From CAZWSC01 sp964636385 (GTDB lineage Bacteria > Eisenbacteria > RBG-16-71-46 > CAIMUX01), in the NCBI GenBank assembly GCA_964636385.1, contig CAZWSC010000104.1, positions 1 through 51,506 on the forward strand: 51,506 nucleotides of DNA. The letters run 5' to 3'. Below the pieces are notes generated by a model, which was not told where the DNA came from, did not search any database, and saw only the letters and a list, made by a program, of their open reading frames with translations. Position numbers and translations under genes: made by a program. Within the stretch, counting starts at the first letter, position 1. Every line of letters begins with the position of its first letter. Shown here piece by piece: positions 34,420 to 43,615 of this stretch.

Positions 34420-34523
34420 TTGGCCAGGGTTGGGCGCAAACTCCTGAAGAGTCGGTCGTTTGAACCGCAGTTCGGGACTGATTGGCGGGACCGGGAGTGT
34501 GGTCTCGCGAAAGGAGTGCATCC

Positions 34524-37220
34524 ATGAGGATGAGGGGAGTTCGCCCACATGCCATTATTCTCCTGCCTGCCTTCCTCCTCCTGTTGACCGCGGCTGCCGT
34601 CCTTGCGCAGGCGCCGGGCGGTGTAGGTGACATTGCCGGTAAGGTTACCGACCTGCAGGGGAAACCCCTGGCCTACGCGAATGTAATGGTCGTGGGAACT
34701 CAGTGGGGTGCTTTTACCCTGGATGACGGATCATTCGTCATCAGGAACCTTCCGGTCGGGACGTACAACCTCACGGTTAACATGATCGGCTATGAGGATG
34801 AAATGATATCCGACGTGACCGTGACAAGGGGTGAGACCTCGCGGGTCGAGTTCAGAATCGCCGACAAACCGGTGGGCACAATGCCGCTGGTGGAGATTGT
34901 GGCCAGTCGCGAGGTGATCAAGAGAAGCCGTACGGATATCTCCCATCAGATCGGAAGCGATGACATTTCGAGCCTTCCTGTCGACGAGATGAGCGAGGTT
35001 CTGTCACTCAAGGCAGGTGTGATAGCCCGGGAGGGACAGCTTCACTTCCGGGGAGGTCGGGCCGGCGAGGTTCAGTATCAGGTTGATGGCGTCCCTGTGC
35101 GCGACCCTCTGGTCGGCGGAGGCGTGGGCCTGGCGGCCCTGGCGGTCCAGAGTACCGAGATGATCATGGGCGGCCTCGATGCGAAGTACGGGAATGCGCA
35201 ATCCGGAGTCGTGAACTACACGACCAAGGAGGGCGGAGACACCTTCTCGGGCGAGGTGTACTTTCTGACGGACAACTACGGCCAGCCCGAGAATACATTC
35301 GACAACCTGCACAGAATCTTCGTCGGAGCAGGGGGGCCAAGTCCAATCAGGAACATGACCTACTATCTCGCGGCCGAGGGGACATTCCAGGACAACTATC
35401 CCAGCACGATCCGGCGCAAGAATCGAAGCAGAATCCTCAACTTTATCTCGGTGGGGGACCGCAAGTCGAACAGCATCAGATTGCAGGGTAAACTGGCATT
35501 CAGGCCTGCTCCCAGCTACAAGCTCACGGCGGAGTACATCCGCAACCGTACCAGAAGCCACCAGTACTACCACATCTGGAGCCGCGACGGTTATGTTGAG
35601 ACATACTACGATACCACCCAGACCGGGGATGTAGTCAGGCGGCGGGGCCGCTGGTCGCCCACTCAGGTCGATTCGACCTATGAGTATTACAATGCGGCGG
35701 AGCACACTCCCGACTTGATCAGCAACTTTGACCGCGTCGCCGTCATACTCAACCATACTCTTGACCAGAACACCTTCTATACGATGCGGCTCAACCGCAA
35801 CAGCTTCTTCACCGACTCCCGGGTCCGTGACAAGGAAGCCTGGGAGTACGATGGAAGGGAGTTCCGCGACTACTGGTATAACTACCGGGACAATACGACG
35901 AGCGACTTCTTTGTTATCTCGGGCGATTACCCGAGCCAGTCCACCCGCAGTACCGTTGTCTACACTGCCAAGGGCGACCTGGTGCGACGTCACAACAGGC
36001 ATACATTCGAGACCGGATTCGAAGGCATCTACAATGACATGCGCTATCAGCAGGTCGATTATCCCTACACCACGAATTCCCTGGGAGAGATTGGCACACG
36101 TACGCGGTATCACTATTTCAACCCGGAAGGGGCCTTCTACGTCCAGGACCGCTGGGAACACGAGGGAATGGTCCTGAATGTCGGCTTGAGATACGATGTT
36201 TTCAGCGTCGGGCAGCAGCTTCCCGTCAGCGAAGTCAGGGACCGCACCAAGCAGCAGGTCTCCCCCCGTATCGGGATTGCGTATCCGATTTCCGACAGGG
36301 ACGTCTTCACCTTCCACTATGGCCGCTTCTACCAGATTCCCGACCGGCGATTCATCTTCGACAACAGAACGGTGTTCGACGGCAGGATCCGCGGTAATCC
36401 GAATCTGACCAATGAAACCACCGTCTCATACCAGGCCGGGATTCAGCATCTCTTCAGTGAGACCGTATCGGGCCAGTTCAGCGTCTACTACAAGGATGTC
36501 TTTGGACAGCTTACGGCCGAGGAGATGCCGGCGTTGGGATCGACTGGTAACGTTGCCACATACGCCAACAAGGACTACGCGTCGGCCAGGGGCTTCGAGA
36601 CGACACTCAGCAAACGCTTCAGCAACAACTTCGGAGGGGAGATCAACTACGGATTCGGCGTCGCAACGGGCGTCGCCTCCGATCCCAATGCCGCAGCAGT
36701 TCAGGATTTCGCGTACCTTCCGATATCAGAACAGCCCCTGAACTGGGATGTTCGCCATACCATCAGCGTACAGCTGATGATCGCCGAGCCCGGCAACTGG
36801 CTGGCCTCGTTCATCTGGGAGTATCTCAGCGGATTCCCCTACACGCCCTGGGGGCGGGACACGCGGGAGCTGGATCCGGCCGACGTGAACAGCCGCAGGC
36901 TTCCTGCCACTACATCTCTGGACGTCCAGGCGGAGAAGTACTACCGGGTCTGGGGGCAGAGATTCCGCGTCTTCCTGCAAAGCAGGAACGTGCTTGACTC
37001 GAAGAACATCACAAGCCTTTCGCCGGGCAACTGGCCGAATCCTCCGGGAAGGAGCGGCACTGATTACGCGAAGTATTTCACCGAGACGGGGCGGGCAGGC
37101 GGGGCGTACCTGGGTACTGACCTCACCGGGGATGGAAGGGCCGACTGGGTTCCTGTCTACGATCCGCGCGTGTTTGGTGATCCCCGTTCGGTCCGAATTG
37201 GGCTGCAGTACAGTTTCTGA
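34524..37220 (+). CDS. TonB-dependent receptor with carboxypeptidase-regulatory-like domain
   Basis: Outer-membrane active transporter or signalling receptor. 898 residues: signal peptide (about 1-29, ending VLAQ); CarboxypepD_reg-like beta sandwich (about 33-125: GKVTDLQGKPLAYANVMV, 'GTYNLTVNMIGYED'), the SusC/OmpA-associated arrangement common in FCB bacteria; a plug (about 140-260: FRGGRAGEVQYQVDGVPVRD, 'KYGNAQSGVVNYTTKEGG'); and a 22-stranded barrel ending RIGLQYSF. AAGGAG is 7 bases before ATG 34524. No TonB box is obvious and no SusD-like partner follows, so the substrate is unknown. Confidence 0.92.
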   Translation: MRMRGVRPHAIILLPAFLLLLTAAAVLAQAPGGVGDIAGKVTDLQGKPLAYANVMVVGTQWGAFTLDDGSFVIRNLPVGTYNLTVNMIGYEDEMISDVTVTRGETSRVEFRIADKPVGTMPLVEIVASREVIKRSRTDISHQIGSDDISSLPVDEMSEVLSLKAGVIAREGQLHFRGGRAGEVQYQVDGVPVRDPLVGGGVGLAALAVQSTEMIMGGLDAKYGNAQSGVVNYTTKEGGDTFSGEVYFLTDNYGQPENTFDNLHRIFVGAGGPSPIRNMTYYLAAEGTFQDNYPSTIRRKNRSRILNFISVGDRKSNSIRLQGKLAFRPAPSYKLTAEYIRNRTRSHQYYHIWSRDGYVETYYDTTQTGDVVRRRGRWSPTQVDSTYEYYNAAEHTPDLISNFDRVAVILNHTLDQNTFYTMRLNRNSFFTDSRVRDKEAWEYDGREFRDYWYNYRDNTTSDFFVISGDYPSQSTRSTVVYTAKGDLVRRHNRHTFETGFEGIYNDMRYQQVDYPYTTNSLGEIGTRTRYHYFNPEGAFYVQDRWEHEGMVLNVGLRYDVFSVGQQLPVSEVRDRTKQQVSPRIGIAYPISDRDVFTFHYGRFYQIPDRRFIFDNRTVFDGRIRGNPNLTNETTVSYQAGIQHLFSETVSGQFSVYYKDVFGQLTAEEMPALGSTGNVATYANKDYASARGFETTLSKRFSNNFGGEINYGFGVATGVASDPNAAAVQDFAYLPISEQPLNWDVRHTISVQLMIAEPGNWLASFIWEYLSGFPYTPWGRDTRELDPADVNSRRLPATTSLDVQAEKYYRVWGQRFRVFLQSRNVLDSKNITSLSPGNWPNPPGRSGTDYAKYFTETGRAGGAYLGTDLTGDGRADWVPVYDPRVFGDPRSVRIGLQYSF

Positions 37221-37255
37221 TGCGCCGGGGTCCATGGAGTCGGGAGGTCCAACTC

Positions 37256-39739
37256 ATGAGCAAGTCCAGAACCTGCAGGGATCAGGTGAGTTCCAAGGTT
37301 GTTCTCGCCCTCCTGGCTGCACTCGTCCTTGTCGTCGCTCTGCCCGTGGAGGCGAAGGGACCGATAACGCCGATCGAGGAGGTTCTCCCAGTCTACGCCC
37401 TCAGGCCTCCCTACCTCTTCCGCCACAATGTGGGGCTGCTCGAGCTGGCGATAACAAATGTTGGCGTCATCGGCAACCCGTGGGTTGATCAGACGTCGGC
37501 CGGTTGGCGCGGGGGAGAGTACCTCTACGTCGCCGCAATGTGGATCGGTGCCGTCGCGAGCGACAATCTTGCCTACGTGTCCACCGGCGCGTTTGAGACG
37601 GAACTGCGCCCGTCTCTCGATCCGGTAGACATCATATACATGAACTATGAAGGGTGTCCGGGTGGGAACCGTCCAGGCTTCTCGCCGAACCGGGGCGATG
37701 ACGACCTCGACGGCCTCATTGACGAGGACTGGCCCAACGGCAAGGACGACGACGGCGACGGTCTCATTGATGAGGACTTCTCGGGCATTTCGCAGCAGAT
37801 GTTCACATGCGAGTACTGGGACTACACTGAGGAGGCGATCAACGCTTTCGCGAATCACAGGCCTCTTAACGTGAGGGTGCGGCAGAGCAGTTATGCATGG
37901 GCCACCGAGGGCTCCAACGAGTTCATCGGATTCGACTTCGAGGTGATTAACGACGGCTTTGAGGTTCTCCGTGATGTCTATCTGGGCTTCTTCGTGGATG
38001 CGGATGCCGGACCGCCGGAAAGTCCGGGATACTATCTCGACGACGGTGGGGCCTATTACCTGACGGACACCACATTCGTGGATCCGACCATCAGCTTTAC
38101 CTGTACTGACCGGATCAGTGGTGAGGAGGTTGATTGTTCGACAGTGCAGTTGAGGCTTGAGCTCTGCTACATGTTTGATCATCCGGACGACGGCGAAACC
38201 GCTGACGGCGGAGATGTCGACGGATTCTTCGGGGGCATGTTCCTCGGGCACACAACGGATCCTTTCGGGGTTAGCGCTCCCAACAGGGCCCAGATGCACA
38301 CCGCGCGTTTCTTCAGCGGTGGAGGTGCATATCCCGACGGCGATCCGTCAAACGATACCGAGCGCTACGACCTCCTCTCCGACGGCACCAAGCCTGCGCG
38401 GCCGACCGGGCCCCCGGCCGACTACCGCTTCGTCTTCTCGGCCGGTCCGTTCCGGGAACTCAGGCCCGGAGAGCATCTGGACTTCCAGGTGGCGTTCGTC
38501 ATCGGTGAAGGCAAGGAGGGGATGCTTCGAAACGCGGTGAATGCGCAGAGGATCTACAACGGCAAGTGGCGGGATGTGGACGAGGACCCGAGGACGGGGA
38601 GGGAAGGAAGGGAGACCTGCCTGGTTGCCGAACCGGGAGAGACACTGGTATGGAATGATCCATGTGATTCCCTGAATCCCACTGTCCGCATAATCAGGGA
38701 AACCGAGTGCATACCCGGGAACTACGTCGACGATGACTGCAACTGCTGTACGCCTCTCTTCACCACCAATGAGGAAGCCGCCACAATGGGGCTTGAAACC
38801 CTGGTGAACTGGGTCGGGACCGTGGCGCCTCCCTCTCCGGGGACCAATATCGACCCCCCGGCGCCGAACGTTGTAATCACTCCGGCGGCCGGTGATCGGA
38901 GGATTGTCCTTGAGTGGGACAATCTGAGCGAGTTGACCGCGGATCCGATCATGCAGAGGATCCTGTTCAGCGGATACCGCCTGTGGCGGGTTGAGGGCTG
39001 GAGTCGGCCGGTGGGCGCCGCTGGTCCTGCTGCTGACGACTGGGAGCTGATTGCGGACATATCAAGGGATCCTCCCGACGGGCTTGGTGAGGATTCGCCC
39101 TGGCATGTTACGAGATTCATCAACGCCGAGATCGACTCGACGCACCCGGCTGCAGAGCTTACGGTCACCGGCTCCGCAGTTCCCGGAGAAGAGGAACTCT
39201 GGTACTACCCCGTTGGAAGATATGTCTTTGCCGACTCCCTTGGCCTGAAGAACGGCATGCTGTACTTCTACGATGTCACGGCCTACAGCGCCTGGTACGA
39301 CACGACCTTTGCGGATGACGGCAGCGTGCTCAGTGTGCAGCGAATGGAGCTGGCCGGCCGGCCGACGGCTGTCGAGGAAGAAGGTGTAACTCCGATCTGG
39401 GCCGCCCTGGATCAACTGGATGACGTGTACGTGGTTCCTAATCCCTACATCAAGGGCAGGAATCCTGACGGATGGGACCTGATACCCAGTCGGGCAGATC
39501 CAACAGGTACCAAGGTCTACTTCGTGGGGCTTCCCACAGAGGAGTGCACCATCGACATCTTCAGCCTGTCAGGTGACCTCATTCAGACACTGCACCATGA
39601 CGGATCGCTGGAGGGCGCGGGAGGGGTTCCGTGGAACCTCGTCAGTCGTAACGGTCAGGACATCGTGAGTGGGGTGTACATCTATCAGGTCAGGTGCGGT
39701 GGGAATAACAAGGTTGGGCGATTTGTCATTGTACGATGA
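37256..39739 (+). CDS. Large secreted protein with Asp-rich loops and a type-IX-like C-terminal domain
   Basis: 827 residues, no enzyme motif recognised. Signal peptide about 20-40; two near-identical Asp-rich loops at 148-159 and 164-175 (DDDLDGLIDEDW and DDDGDGLIDEDF) that resemble EF-hand/thrombospondin-3 calcium-binding loops; several Cys; a fibronectin-like stretch (about 545-700); and a C-terminal ~90 residues starting VYVVPNPY and ending GRFVIVR with 'SGVYIYQVRCGG', the pattern of T9SS/FlgD-type sorting domains. GGGAGG lies 8-9 bases before ATG 37256. Encoded right after the receptor and before a PorV-like barrel, so export with the latter is plausible. Confidence 0.82.
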   Translation: MSKSRTCRDQVSSKVVLALLAALVLVVALPVEAKGPITPIEEVLPVYALRPPYLFRHNVGLLELAITNVGVIGNPWVDQTSAGWRGGEYLYVAAMWIGAVASDNLAYVSTGAFETELRPSLDPVDIIYMNYEGCPGGNRPGFSPNRGDDDLDGLIDEDWPNGKDDDGDGLIDEDFSGISQQMFTCEYWDYTEEAINAFANHRPLNVRVRQSSYAWATEGSNEFIGFDFEVINDGFEVLRDVYLGFFVDADAGPPESPGYYLDDGGAYYLTDTTFVDPTISFTCTDRISGEEVDCSTVQLRLELCYMFDHPDDGETADGGDVDGFFGGMFLGHTTDPFGVSAPNRAQMHTARFFSGGGAYPDGDPSNDTERYDLLSDGTKPARPTGPPADYRFVFSAGPFRELRPGEHLDFQVAFVIGEGKEGMLRNAVNAQRIYNGKWRDVDEDPRTGREGRETCLVAEPGETLVWNDPCDSLNPTVRIIRETECIPGNYVDDDCNCCTPLFTTNEEAATMGLETLVNWVGTVAPPSPGTNIDPPAPNVVITPAAGDRRIVLEWDNLSELTADPIMQRILFSGYRLWRVEGWSRPVGAAGPAADDWELIADISRDPPDGLGEDSPWHVTRFINAEIDSTHPAAELTVTGSAVPGEEELWYYPVGRYVFADSLGLKNGMLYFYDVTAYSAWYDTTFADDGSVLSVQRMELAGRPTAVEEEGVTPIWAALDQLDDVYVVPNPYIKGRNPDGWDLIPSRADPTGTKVYFVGLPTEECTIDIFSLSGDLIQTLHHDGSLEGAGGVPWNLVSRNGQDIVSGVYIYQVRCGGNNKVGRFVIVR

Positions 39740-39781
39740 GGGGCAGCTGGTAGACGGGCGCTATGTCCGAAGGAGGGCCAG

Positions 39782-40720
39782 GTGAAGCGGTTTGTCATCC
39801 TGATTGCAGTGCTGGGCATGGCCTGGCCGGGGATTGGGCGCGCAGCATACGAGTTCGAGAAGGTGGGGACCGTCGGTGGGCAGTTCCTCAAGATCGGGAT
39901 TGGGGCACGTGCCGTCGCCATGGGCAGCGCTTTCGTGGCAGTTGCCGACGATGCAACATCGGTCTTCTGGAATCCGGCCGGGGTCGCACGAATCGACAGA
40001 AACATGGTGAGCGTAAACCATATGGCCTGGCTGGCGGACATCAACCTGACGCAGGCCACGTATGTGTTCCAGACGGGCTGGGTTCCGGGAACCCTGGCCG
40101 TGAACGCAAGAAGCGTCTACATGCCGGAGGAACCAATCAGAACGGTCTTCCATCCGGAAGGCGGAGTGGGGTCCTTTGACGCGGGTGACCTTTCACTGGG
40201 GATAACCTACGCGAGGTCGCTCACGGACAAGTTCTCATTCGGCATCAGCGGCAACTACGTCCAGTCCACCCTCGCGGAGTACTCGGCCGACGCAGTGACT
40301 TTCGACTTCGGTACTCTGTACAATACGGGTTATCGAAGTCTTCGCATTGGCATGGCGATCTCCAACATCGGAAGCACGATGGAATGGATCGATGACAACG
40401 TCAAGATGCCCATGACCTTCCGCGTAGGAATGGCGATGAACCTGTACGAGTCCGGAAGCCATATCTTCCTGATGGCAGGTGACTTCAGCCATCCCCCGGA
40501 CAATGCGGAGCGGGCGACCTGGGGGTCTGAGTACGGCTTCAAGGAGTTCTTCTACGTTCGCGGCGGGTATCACTTCAACTACGATCTGGAGACTTACTCG
40601 GCCGGGCTCGGGTTCAAGCTTGCGGCCAGTCTGAACGCCGAGGCACGGATTGACTACGCGTATACAGACATGAGCGAGATGCCGGGGGTTCATCGTATCT
40701 CGGTAGACTTCCGTTTCTGA
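39782..40720 (+). CDS. PorV/PorQ-family outer-membrane protein
   Basis: 312 residues: signal peptide (about 1-21), then the diagnostic opening FLKIGIGARAVAMGSAFVAV followed by ADDATSVFWNPAGVARI, a hallmark of PorV/PorQ (UPF0164) barrels that serve type IX secretion in Bacteroidetes, and strands to a terminal ISVDFRF. GTG 39782 has GGAGG 5 bases upstream. No other T9SS core genes (PorK, L, M, N, Sov) are in the window. The preceding gene carries a T9SS-like C-terminal domain, the expected client type. Confidence 0.9.
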   Translation: MKRFVILIAVLGMAWPGIGRAAYEFEKVGTVGGQFLKIGIGARAVAMGSAFVAVADDATSVFWNPAGVARIDRNMVSVNHMAWLADINLTQATYVFQTGWVPGTLAVNARSVYMPEEPIRTVFHPEGGVGSFDAGDLSLGITYARSLTDKFSFGISGNYVQSTLAEYSADAVTFDFGTLYNTGYRSLRIGMAISNIGSTMEWIDDNVKMPMTFRVGMAMNLYESGSHIFLMAGDFSHPPDNAERATWGSEYGFKEFFYVRGGYHFNYDLETYSAGLGFKLAASLNAEARIDYAYTDMSEMPGVHRISVDFRF

Positions 40721-40783
40721 TCATCCGTTCAGGGAAGAGCACGGCCCGGGGCCCCTGCGCCCGGAGGGCCGGGTGAGACGCAT

Positions 40784-40812
40784 GAGGCTCCGGTCATGAC
40801 AGCCGGGGCCTC
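40784..40812 (+). terminator. Strong hairpin terminator upstream of the GWxTD gene
   Basis: GAGGCTCCGG (40784-40793) and CCGGGGCCTC (40803-40812) form a 10-pair stem with one G-T wobble around a 9-base loop, followed by TGTTTC. It ends the surface-protein run. The next gene's ribosome site begins only 15 bases later, so it might also act as an attenuator. Confidence 0.6.
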
Positions 40813-40839
40813 TGTTTCATGTCGGATGGAGGTGGCAAG

Positions 40840-42360
40840 ATGCATGCGATCCAACTGGCCGCCCTCCTGGCTGCCGTGTACTGCGGTCTGTGGTTTCTGC
40901 CCGGGTCCGACCCCCTCGAGGCCGGGTACCCGCAGGAAGCGGCGGGAGACATCCGCTTCCGGGTTGATCCGGTTCGATTCCTGAACGACGGCGCCGAGGC
41001 GCTTGAGGTCTTCGTGGCCCTTCCGGAAGGGGCTTTCGAGGCTGAGAGCGATTCGTTCCGGATCATGGCGCTGGTCGAAATGCTGGGCCGGGACGGATCG
41101 GGACTCGCCGAGTTCAGCACGGAGATGGTCATCCCTCCCGTTGTCGGGCGTGACTCTGAAGCCGCCTTCCCCGTACCGCTTCGCTGGCTGCGTCTCTATC
41201 CCGCCTGGCTTCCAGGAACACAGGGTATCAGGGTTCAGGTTCAGGACCTGACCCGGATGAAGGCCGGACTGCTGGACCGCGTTCGTGGACGGCACCTTGA
41301 GGGCACAACCTCCGGACATCTCGGACCCGGTCCCGGGAGTTTGCGGCAGCTTGAGTGGCTGAGCGACCTCCTCTTCGTGTGGGGCCCGGAAACCGAGCCG
41401 GAAGCTGCCGATGTCGGGGAGCCGGGGTTGCGTTCAGTGCGATCACGGCTGCAGCCGAATCCCCATCGCTACTATGGATTACACAATGAAGTCCTCACCA
41501 TCTACTGGGAGCAGTATCCTCCTCCTCCCGGTTCTGATGCAGATCCGGGGGATTCGCTGGTACTGAGGCAACGGATCATCGACCGGAAGGATGATGCTGT
41601 CGTCTTCGCATCGGCAGAGACTCTGGGAGTGCGGGCGTCCGCCGACTGGACTCTGCGCAGATACGATCTGGCGGGACTGCCTGGTGGAGCCTATGAATTC
41701 GAGCTGTCACTCGAGGATGCCGGACCCGGCGGTGGTCTCCTGGCCTCTTCCGGGGGGTTGTTCCAGGTAATCTGGGAGGAGTCCAACTGGAAACTTGACG
41801 AGAGCGAAGTCCTTGCGCTGGGGCGGGTGGTGCTGCCTGCCAGGGATTACGAGGATTTCGAGGAGCTGGACCGGGGGGAGCAGGAGAGGTACCTTCGCGA
41901 TTTGTGGAATCGCGAGGCACCAACCCGGCCTGGCGAGCCCAACCCCGTTGAGGAGAAGCTCATGGAAAGGGCGCGGTTTGCCGCCGAGCGCTTCGGCGAG
42001 AGACTGCGCCCGGGCATACTGTCGGACCGGGGCAGGGTCTACATCAGGTATGGCGAGCCGGATGTGATCCGCACCAATCTTAACCCGCAGGACGAGGAGC
42101 TGCTTGTGCATCTGCTTGCCCGCGAGGTCTATGACGACGGGTTCTCCGACGGCCTGGAAGGGCAGCGTCTCAGCAAGCGTCGGACCAGATACGACAACAG
42201 CGCATACACAATCTGGGAGTACAACCTGAGAGGCGATCCGCTGCTGAGCGATTACGTTGATCACACGTCGAAGATGGGGCTCAAGTTCATATTCGTGGAC
42301 GAACTGGGCATAGGCGATTTCCACCTGGTCTACACGAATGCCCCCGGGGTGCTTCACTGA
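40840..42360 (+). CDS. GWxTD-domain exported protein
   Basis: 506 residues: a short hydrophobic N-terminus (signal or anchor, about 3-22), a long beta-rich N-terminal half, and a C-terminal GWxTD-type domain with 'LDRGEQERYLRDLWNREAP', SDRGRVYIRYGEPDVI, 'SAYTIWEYN' and 'LKFIFVDE'. The naming motif reads GILSD (392-396) rather than GW-x-TD, otherwise the domain is typical. Function of this family is unknown; it is widespread in FCB-related and candidate phyla. ATG 40840 has GGAGG 7 bases upstream, better than the in-frame ATG 40819. Confidence 0.85.
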   Translation: MHAIQLAALLAAVYCGLWFLPGSDPLEAGYPQEAAGDIRFRVDPVRFLNDGAEALEVFVALPEGAFEAESDSFRIMALVEMLGRDGSGLAEFSTEMVIPPVVGRDSEAAFPVPLRWLRLYPAWLPGTQGIRVQVQDLTRMKAGLLDRVRGRHLEGTTSGHLGPGPGSLRQLEWLSDLLFVWGPETEPEAADVGEPGLRSVRSRLQPNPHRYYGLHNEVLTIYWEQYPPPPGSDADPGDSLVLRQRIIDRKDDAVVFASAETLGVRASADWTLRRYDLAGLPGGAYEFELSLEDAGPGGGLLASSGGLFQVIWEESNWKLDESEVLALGRVVLPARDYEDFEELDRGEQERYLRDLWNREAPTRPGEPNPVEEKLMERARFAAERFGERLRPGILSDRGRVYIRYGEPDVIRTNLNPQDEELLVHLLAREVYDDGFSDGLEGQRLSKRRTRYDNSAYTIWEYNLRGDPLLSDYVDHTSKMGLKFIFVDELGIGDFHLVYTNAPGVLH

Positions 42361-42418
42361 GGATCTGCGGCCTCTTGTGCCACCGATTCTCACCGGCTCA
42401 ACACAAGGGAGGTGCGCC

Positions 42419-43615
42419 TTGGACAGACTGACGATTCGGGATGTCGATCTGACGGGAAAGAGGGTTCTGACCAGGGTGGATTTCAACGTGCCCCTTAAGG
42501 AGGGTGCGGTCGGGGATGACACGCGCATCTCAGCCGCGCTTCCCACGATCCGCCACATGCTGGATGCGGGGGCGAGAGTCATCCTGATGTCGCATCTCGG
42601 CCGGCCGAAAGGGAAGGTGGATCCCTCCCTGTCCCTCCGCCCGGTCGCAGAGCGACTGGAGACGCTTCTGCGAGCCCCCGTGGGGTTCCCGGACGCTTGC
42701 GTCGGTACGGAGGTGGAAAGCGCCGTCAGGGCCCTCAGGGACGGTCAGGTGCTCCTGCTGGAGAACCTCCGCTTCCATGGGGAGGAGGAGGCCAACGATC
42801 CAGAGTTCGCTGAAGCCCTGGCCCGCCTGGGTGATCTCTACGTGAATGATGCTTTCGGGACTGCGCACCGGGCGCACGCATCCACGGCAGGGGTCACGGC
42901 GCATCTGGCACCATGCGTCGCGGGTTTCCTTATGGAGAAGGAGCTGACGTACCTCGGACAGGCGCTGCAGGATCCGGCCAGGCCGTTCATCGGAGTCATG
43001 GGGGGGGTTAAGATCTCCGGAAAGATCGACGTCATCCAGAGTCTGCTCCCGAAGGTCGACAGGCTGCTCATCGGCGGTGCAATGGCGTTCACGTTCCTCA
43101 AGGCTTCGGGATTGTCGGCAGGCCGCTCCCTCGTTGAAGAGGACCGTCTCGAGATGGCAGAGGCGCTCCTGAAGGGATCCGGAGGGGAGAAGATCCTTCT
43201 TCCGTCCGATACAAGGGTGGCCTCCGGCACGGACGGCACGGATAAGGGCAGGATAGTCCCGGTTGACGGAATACCCGATGACCTCATGGGAGTGGATATC
43301 GGGCCAGGTTCAGCCCGGGCCTTTGGAGAGGTGCTCGCGGGGGCCAGGACCGTGGTCTGGAACGGTCCAATGGGTGTATTCGAGACGGAGGCGTATGCGG
43401 AGGGGACGATGGCGATAGCCAGGGCGATGGCAGAGGCGACCAGATCCGGCGCGGTTACGATCGTTGGAGGCGGGGATTCTGCCGCGGCCATCCGCAAGGC
43501 CGGTCTCTCGGATGCAGTGTCGCATGTATCCACGGGAGGCGGGGCATCCCTCGAGTTCCTGGAGGGCAGGGAACTGCCGGGTGTGGCCGCCCTGACCCCG
43601 CGGAGGTCGGAATGA
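42419..43615 (+). CDS. pgk: Phosphoglycerate kinase
   Basis: Glycolytic ATP-forming step from 1,3-bisphosphoglycerate. 398 residues with RVDFNVPL, SHLGRPKG, LLENLRFH, GGAMAFTFLKA, WNGPMGVFE and the C-terminal STGGGASLEFLEG. The start is TTG 42419: GGAGG lies 6 bases upstream and the protein then begins MDRLTIRDVDL as in homologues. It overlaps tpiA by ATGA. Confidence 0.96.
   Translation: MDRLTIRDVDLTGKRVLTRVDFNVPLKEGAVGDDTRISAALPTIRHMLDAGARVILMSHLGRPKGKVDPSLSLRPVAERLETLLRAPVGFPDACVGTEVESAVRALRDGQVLLLENLRFHGEEEANDPEFAEALARLGDLYVNDAFGTAHRAHASTAGVTAHLAPCVAGFLMEKELTYLGQALQDPARPFIGVMGGVKISGKIDVIQSLLPKVDRLLIGGAMAFTFLKASGLSAGRSLVEEDRLEMAEALLKGSGGEKILLPSDTRVASGTDGTDKGRIVPVDGIPDDLMGVDIGPGSARAFGEVLAGARTVVWNGPMGVFETEAYAEGTMAIARAMAEATRSGAVTIVGGGDSAAAIRKAGLSDAVSHVSTGGGASLEFLEGRELPGVAALTPRRSE

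Noticed and set aside
34426..34523. Possible c-di-GMP riboswitch in the receptor leader
   Set aside because: A GCGCAAAC string is suggestive but the rest of the GEMM core (tetraloop receptor and paired helices) is not present.
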